Shown here: piece by piece, positions 5,602 through 8,563 of the stretch
How positions within the stretch are numbered: the first letter of the stretch is position 1
Layout: the number at the start of each line of letters is the position of its first letter
Assembly (NCBI GenBank): GCA_946637575.1
Contig: CAMPBJ010000033.1
Location: forward strand, 1-8,563
Direction of reading: 5' to 3'
DNA length: 8,563 nt
From: an uncultured Clostridia bacterium
GTDB lineage: Bacteria > Bacillota > Clostridia > Christensenellales > Borkfalkiaceae
Made by a program: the position numbers and the translations under genes
The notes under the pieces: generated by a model
The model's database searches: none
Told to the model about the DNA's origin: nothing
Seen by the model: the letters and a program-made list of their open reading frames with translations, nothing else

Positions 5602-8563
5602 ACTCCGTTACGTTCACGGTATAGCGAACGGTAACAAAGTTGCCAGCCTCGTCCATTATTAACGCGGTGAAAACGTATTTCCCCGCATAATCGGGTATAA
5701 ACGAGTCGTTATTAAAGAGCACGACCGTTCTGCCTCCGTGCGAGATGACCGAGCGAACAATCTTTATTTTGCTCGTTTCGGTAACATTGTCGCTTACAAC
5801 GATGTCCGCGAACTTGATAGCATCGCCGCGCTTTGCGGTGGTTACCGGATCGGTCGCGAATCTTGCGGTCGGTTTGATCCTGTCTACAACCCTTATTAAG
5901 CTGATGTTGTCTTTCGAGTTCTGACTCCAACCGACTTCTCTCGTCGTGTAATAGACGTTATAAGATCCTACGACGGGAAGATTGACTTCGTATTCCCTTT
6001 CGCTCGAAACACCGTTCATAACTATTCCGTCGACCGAAGTTACGAAATTGTTGTTCGCGTCAACGACGGATACGGTTATAGTGGAATTCGGGTTGAAAAC
6101 GTCTCTGCAGACAGCGGTGGGAACTAAAAGCGTTGAACCGACTGTTCTCGAACCGGTAAGCGATCCGTTGAGCGAGAAGGTCGGAGCCTGACGTTCCGTT
6201 CTGTCTACGGATATTGCGCAACCCCAAACGGAGGTTACGAGATATCTCGTAAGTTTTTTAACGTTGCCCTGATCGTTCTTTACGTTATATAAGGAAACGT
6301 ATACGAGCGAGGACGGGAAACCGTTAAACTCCGTGCCGTCGTCGAATTTTTCGATTTCAACCGACGCGGTGCCGAAATAAATCTTGCCGTTGGTATATTT
6401 GAGTTCGTACGTATATCCGTCGAAGAAAGATTTCGCGGAATAATCGTACTGCGTAGCGTTATTGCCGTTTGAAAGTTCGACTTTTTTCTGCGTGAACTTA
6501 AGATCGGCGGTTACGACTTTCGAACTGTCCATAGCGTCTGTTAAGACGAACTGCATCGTGCTTATCTTATGGGTATCCCCCGCTATGCCTTTAATACCTA
6601 CGGTAAGACCGTCCGCAACCTGTGAATTTGCAAACGTCCAGCCCGCTTTTTCGGAACTTTCGCTAACGCTGATCTCGATGCCGGTAGGATAGTATTTTCC
6701 CGTAGCCTCGTCGGAGAAAAAGGACGTCTTTACGCCTTCGCTGTAAAAATAGTTCTCCATCATCGCGACGCCGGGAACAAGGTTGCCCTTTCTGTAGTAT
6801 TTACCTATAATTATCGGAACGTCCTTAAACTCCTGTAAGGTCTCGTCGCCGAAGTAGTATCTGATGCTGTCGAAAGTATCGCCGTTTTCTTCCGTTTTCG
6901 GCGTAACAAACGTATCACCCGACGTGTAAGTGGTCGTCTCCCCTTTATAGGTTACGTCGACCTTGGCGTAAGTTTCCGTAAGGCTTCCGTCGTCTTTATA
7001 AATGATGCCTTTAAGCACGGGAAGTTTATATTCGATATCCGCAATGTATATCTTCTCGATAGTAACTTTGGAATTGACAATCAATTCTTCCGAGGCGCGA
7101 GCATTTACGGTCACGGATGATTCGCCTGTCAGACCGATAAAGTCGGTAGCGGTAAAAATAAACTCATATTCGCCGGAGATCTTAGGAGTAAATTCGTTAC
7201 CATCAAGCGCGACGCGGTCTCCGCCGTTACGTTTATAGTAAATCGCGTAGTCGTAATAGCCGCCTGCACCGCCGCTCGCGGTAACTTCCGCAAAAGAGAT
7301 CGCTTTCCCGAGATCGACGGTCGTTTGTTCCAACGCGGAAACGCTGTCCGGAAGGCTAACGACGATATCGTCCAAGGTTTCTTCGGCGAAAACGTAGAAC
7401 GTTTTTACACTTTTGTTGCCGTAAGCGTTAGTCGCGGTAATCATTACCGCGTAACTGCCGTAATTTTCGGGGGTAAAGCCGAACTTTCCGTTATTCGTCG
7501 TAGAAACGTCGACGTAATCCGTTTCGGAACTGAAGTTGAAGATAACGCGCGTCTCAACGTTGCACGTACCGAAAACGTGGTCGATCGCGGTTGCAACGGG
7601 TAATTCGTAGAATCTGCCGACCTGTGCCTTCGGCATATCTTCCGTGTCTTTTTCAAGGAAGATAACGGGAGGAATGTCGGTTTCGAGTATTAAATTGCCT
7701 CTGTCGGTATTGTCGAGATTAGTGCCTAATACGTTTACCAAAACGAAATTAGCGAACTCTCCGACGACGCCAGCAAGCCTTACTTCGAGACGAACGTAGT
7801 CCGAGGTGAAACCGCCCCAGACGTCATCACCGTAAACCGAAGGATCGTCAAGATCGTTACTATACTTCGAACCGGCATAGCATCTCGCGGTTTCGGGATC
7901 GAAACTGAATTTTGCGGTGCCTTTACCGGGCGCAAAAGGTGCGGGAGAACCAGACCATTGCTGTCTACCGTCCTTGTCAACGTTCTGCTGGGCACGGAAA
8001 GATACGTTATCAATACCCGTTCCCCAGTTGTCTTTGTAGTGATATCCCTTACCTTCTTCGTATCCTAAGGACCTTTGTCCGTTAGCGGCGACCGTCATCC
8101 ACGCGGTGTGAAGACCTGAGGGGAAAGTAACGTTGCCGTGTATATCGAATTCAACCCAGTTTTCGGGATCGAAAGTATCGACCAGTCTGAATAACACGCC
8201 GGTACATTCGTAAACGCCCGTTACTTCGGGAGCGGGGAAAAAGTTCGCAATATAAGTCATCGCGTTTAAGTCGGAAACTTTTAATACGTTGTTAAAGCGG
8301 AGAACGTCGTTTTTATGCATCTTTACCTGAAGACCTTTTATTCCGTTCGTCTGCCCTAACTTATCGTAAACGCCGTATTCCATCGTAGAACCGAGCGAGG
8401 GAGTTACGAACTCAAAAGTGTCCGCATATACAAAAAACTCTTCTTCGTCAAAATAAACCTTGTCGCCTTTTACCGCGCGGTAACGTGCGTAATAAGTACA
8501 CGACTCGGCTAAAGTAACCGAAGATTTTGCGTACGCCTTACCGCTCGGGAAAACTAACGTGCA
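5600..8563 (-). CDS. Giant extracellular Ig-like/beta-sandwich protein, 5' partial
   Basis: 987 codons, open to the window edge, so the N-terminus and any signal peptide are outside. The ATG at 8383 is not the start: the frame continues 60 codons upstream without a stop, no ribosome binding site precedes it, and those codons read like a beta domain (CTYYARYRAVKGD...EEFFVYA). Numbering from the window edge: residues 61-290 form a LamG- or jelly-roll-like sandwich (LFRLVDTFDPENWVEFDI, then YVRLEVRLAGVVG). Ig-like domains lie at about 299-392 and 398-487; a linker beta region spans 490-590; a second sandwich spans 594-785 (QFVLTDAMDSSKVVTADLKF); two more Ig-like domains lie at about 793-893 and 897-986. 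The protein ends in YTVNVTE with no LPXTG, transmembrane segment or SLH domain, so surface attachment, if any, must come from the missing N-terminus, for example another lipobox. No catalytic motif is seen. Binding or adhesion is inferred. Confidence 0.92.
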   Translation of the reverse strand, partial: CTLVFPSGKAYAKSSVTLAESCTYYARYRAVKGDKVYFDEEEFFVYADTFEFVTPSLGSTMEYGVYDKLGQTNGIKGLQVKMHKNDVLRFNNVLKVSDLNAMTYIANFFPAPEVTGVYECTGVLFRLVDTFDPENWVEFDIHGNVTFPSGLHTAWMTVAANGQRSLGYEEGKGYHYKDNWGTGIDNVSFRAQQNVDKDGRQQWSGSPAPFAPGKGTAKFSFDPETARCYAGSKYSNDLDDPSVYGDDVWGGFTSDYVRLEVRLAGVVGEFANFVLVNVLGTNLDNTDRGNLILETDIPPVIFLEKDTEDMPKAQVGRFYELPVATAIDHVFGTCNVETRVIFNFSSETDYVDVSTTNNGKFGFTPENYGSYAVMITATNAYGNKSVKTFYVFAEETLDDIVVSLPDSVSALEQTTVDLGKAISFAEVTASGGAGGYYDYAIYYKRNGGDRVALDGNEFTPKISGEYEFIFTATDFIGLTGESSVTVNARASEELIVNSKVTIEKIYIADIEYKLPVLKGIIYKDDGSLTETYAKVDVTYKGETTTYTSGDTFVTPKTEENGDTFDSIRYYFGDETLQEFKDVPIIIGKYYRKGNLVPGVAMMENYFYSEGVKTSFFSDEATGKYYPTGIEISVSESSEKAGWTFANSQVADGLTVGIKGIAGDTHKISTMQFVLTDAMDSSKVVTADLKFTQKKVELSNGNNATQYDYSAKSFFDGYTYELKYTNGKIYFGTASVEIEKFDDGTEFNGFPSSLVYVSLYNVKNDQGNVKKLTRYLVTSVWGCAISVDRTERQAPTFSLNGSLTGSRTVGSTLLVPTAVCRDVFNPNSTITVSVVDANNNFVTSVDGIVMNGVSSEREYEVNLPVVGSYNVYYTTREVGWSQNSKDNISLIRVVDRIKPTARFATDPVTTAKRGDAIKFADIVVSDNVTETSKIKIVRSVISHGGRTVVLFNNDSFIPDYAGKYVFTALIMDEAGNFVTVRYTVNVTE
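5606..6187 (-). repeat. Ig-like domain pair 2 (C-terminal)
   Basis: In-window residues 793-986. The last domain has the full signature SFIPDYAGKYVFTALIMDEA followed by GNFV, matching the F-x-P, G-x-Y and D-x-x-GN pattern of pair 1. The preceding domain has VNLPVVGSYNVYYTT in the same position, then a more divergent end. Confidence 0.65.
6209..6784 (-). other. Beta-sandwich domain 2, likely paralogue of domain 1
   Basis: In-window residues 594-785. QFVLTDAMDSSKVVTADL (671-688) parallels LFRLVDTFDPENWVEFDI of domain 1 (124-141): F-x-L-x-D-x-x-D, then a valine-rich strand. Predicted all-beta with no catalytic motif; the named family is not recognised. Confidence 0.45.
7103..7669 (-). repeat. 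Ig-like domain pair 1
   Basis: In-window residues 299-487. Each domain ends in a common signature: KFGFTPENYGSYAVMITATNAYGN (split here at GFTP, YGSYAV, ATNAYGN, about 360-383) and EFTPKISGEYEFIF then ATDFIGL (457-478). The pattern is F-x-P, G-x-Y, then A-T-(N/D) and a small loop, as in bacterial surface Ig-like domains. Confidence 0.65.
7694..8383 (-). other. Beta-sandwich (LamG/carbohydrate-binding-like) domain 1
   Basis: In-window residues 61-290 of the upstream giant protein. Alternating hydrophobic strands with a motif F-x-L-x-D-x-x-D (LFRLVDTFDPENW, 124-136) and a closing VRLEVRLAGVVGEFANFVLV. Exposed aromatics such as W180, W203 and W249 could suit a sugar-binding face, but this is inference and I cannot assign a named family. 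Confidence 0.5.

Noticed and set aside
5600..8383. ATG at 8383 as the start of a 927-residue protein
   Set aside because: The same frame stays open for 60 more codons to the window edge, the bases just upstream (CCTCGCTCGGTTCTACG) hold no ribosome binding site, and the N-terminus would lack an export signal although the protein is clearly of extracellular type.
1..8563. CRISPR array, RNA genes, insertion sequence or terminator
   Set aside because: The whole window is occupied by three long coding frames with 10- and 15-base gaps. I found no regularly spaced direct repeats, tRNA-like folds, transposase motifs or GC hairpin followed by a T-run.

Overview
The window reads as one stretch of a larger minus-strand operon from a low-to-mid GC Gram-positive bacterium, most likely an uncultured gut-type member of the Clostridia (Bacillota). 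The basis is a strong AAGGAGG ribosome binding site, two lipoprotein signal peptides of Gram-positive type, and very large secreted all-beta proteins built from Ig-like, Big_2-like and GLUG/beta-helix-like modules around a DUF4838 protein. The taxonomic placement is inference. Codon use is the same throughout (frequent AAC, GAC, ACG, TCG), so nothing looks recently transferred.

Layout in the direction of transcription (from 8563 down to 1): (1) 8563-5600, the 3' 987 codons of a giant extracellular protein with two beta-sandwich domains and four Ig-like domains. Its start lies outside the window, and the ATG at 8383 is internal. (2) 5589-3280, a complete 769-residue lipoprotein of the DUF4838 family, a glycoside-hydrolase-like family of unknown activity. 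(3) 3264-1, the 5' 1088 codons of another giant lipoprotein. It has a lipobox, a Gly/Asn linker, two Big_2-like domains and a tandemly duplicated module that joins an Ig-like domain to a GLUG/beta-helix-like domain. It has no stop codon in the window.

The three genes are separated by only 10 and 15 bases. The ribosome binding site of the DUF4838 gene overlaps the stop codon of the gene before it. Co-transcription and probably translational coupling are therefore expected. There are no RNA genes, mobile elements, CRISPR arrays, terminators or promoters that I can support, and no intergenic space above 15 bases.

Functional reading (inference): an envelope-surface module in which a lipid-anchored, carbohydrate-active-like protein (DUF4838) is made together with two very large binding or display proteins. 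Such a set would suit glycan capture or adhesion. The sequence gives no substrate, and no catalytic residue can be named with certainty.
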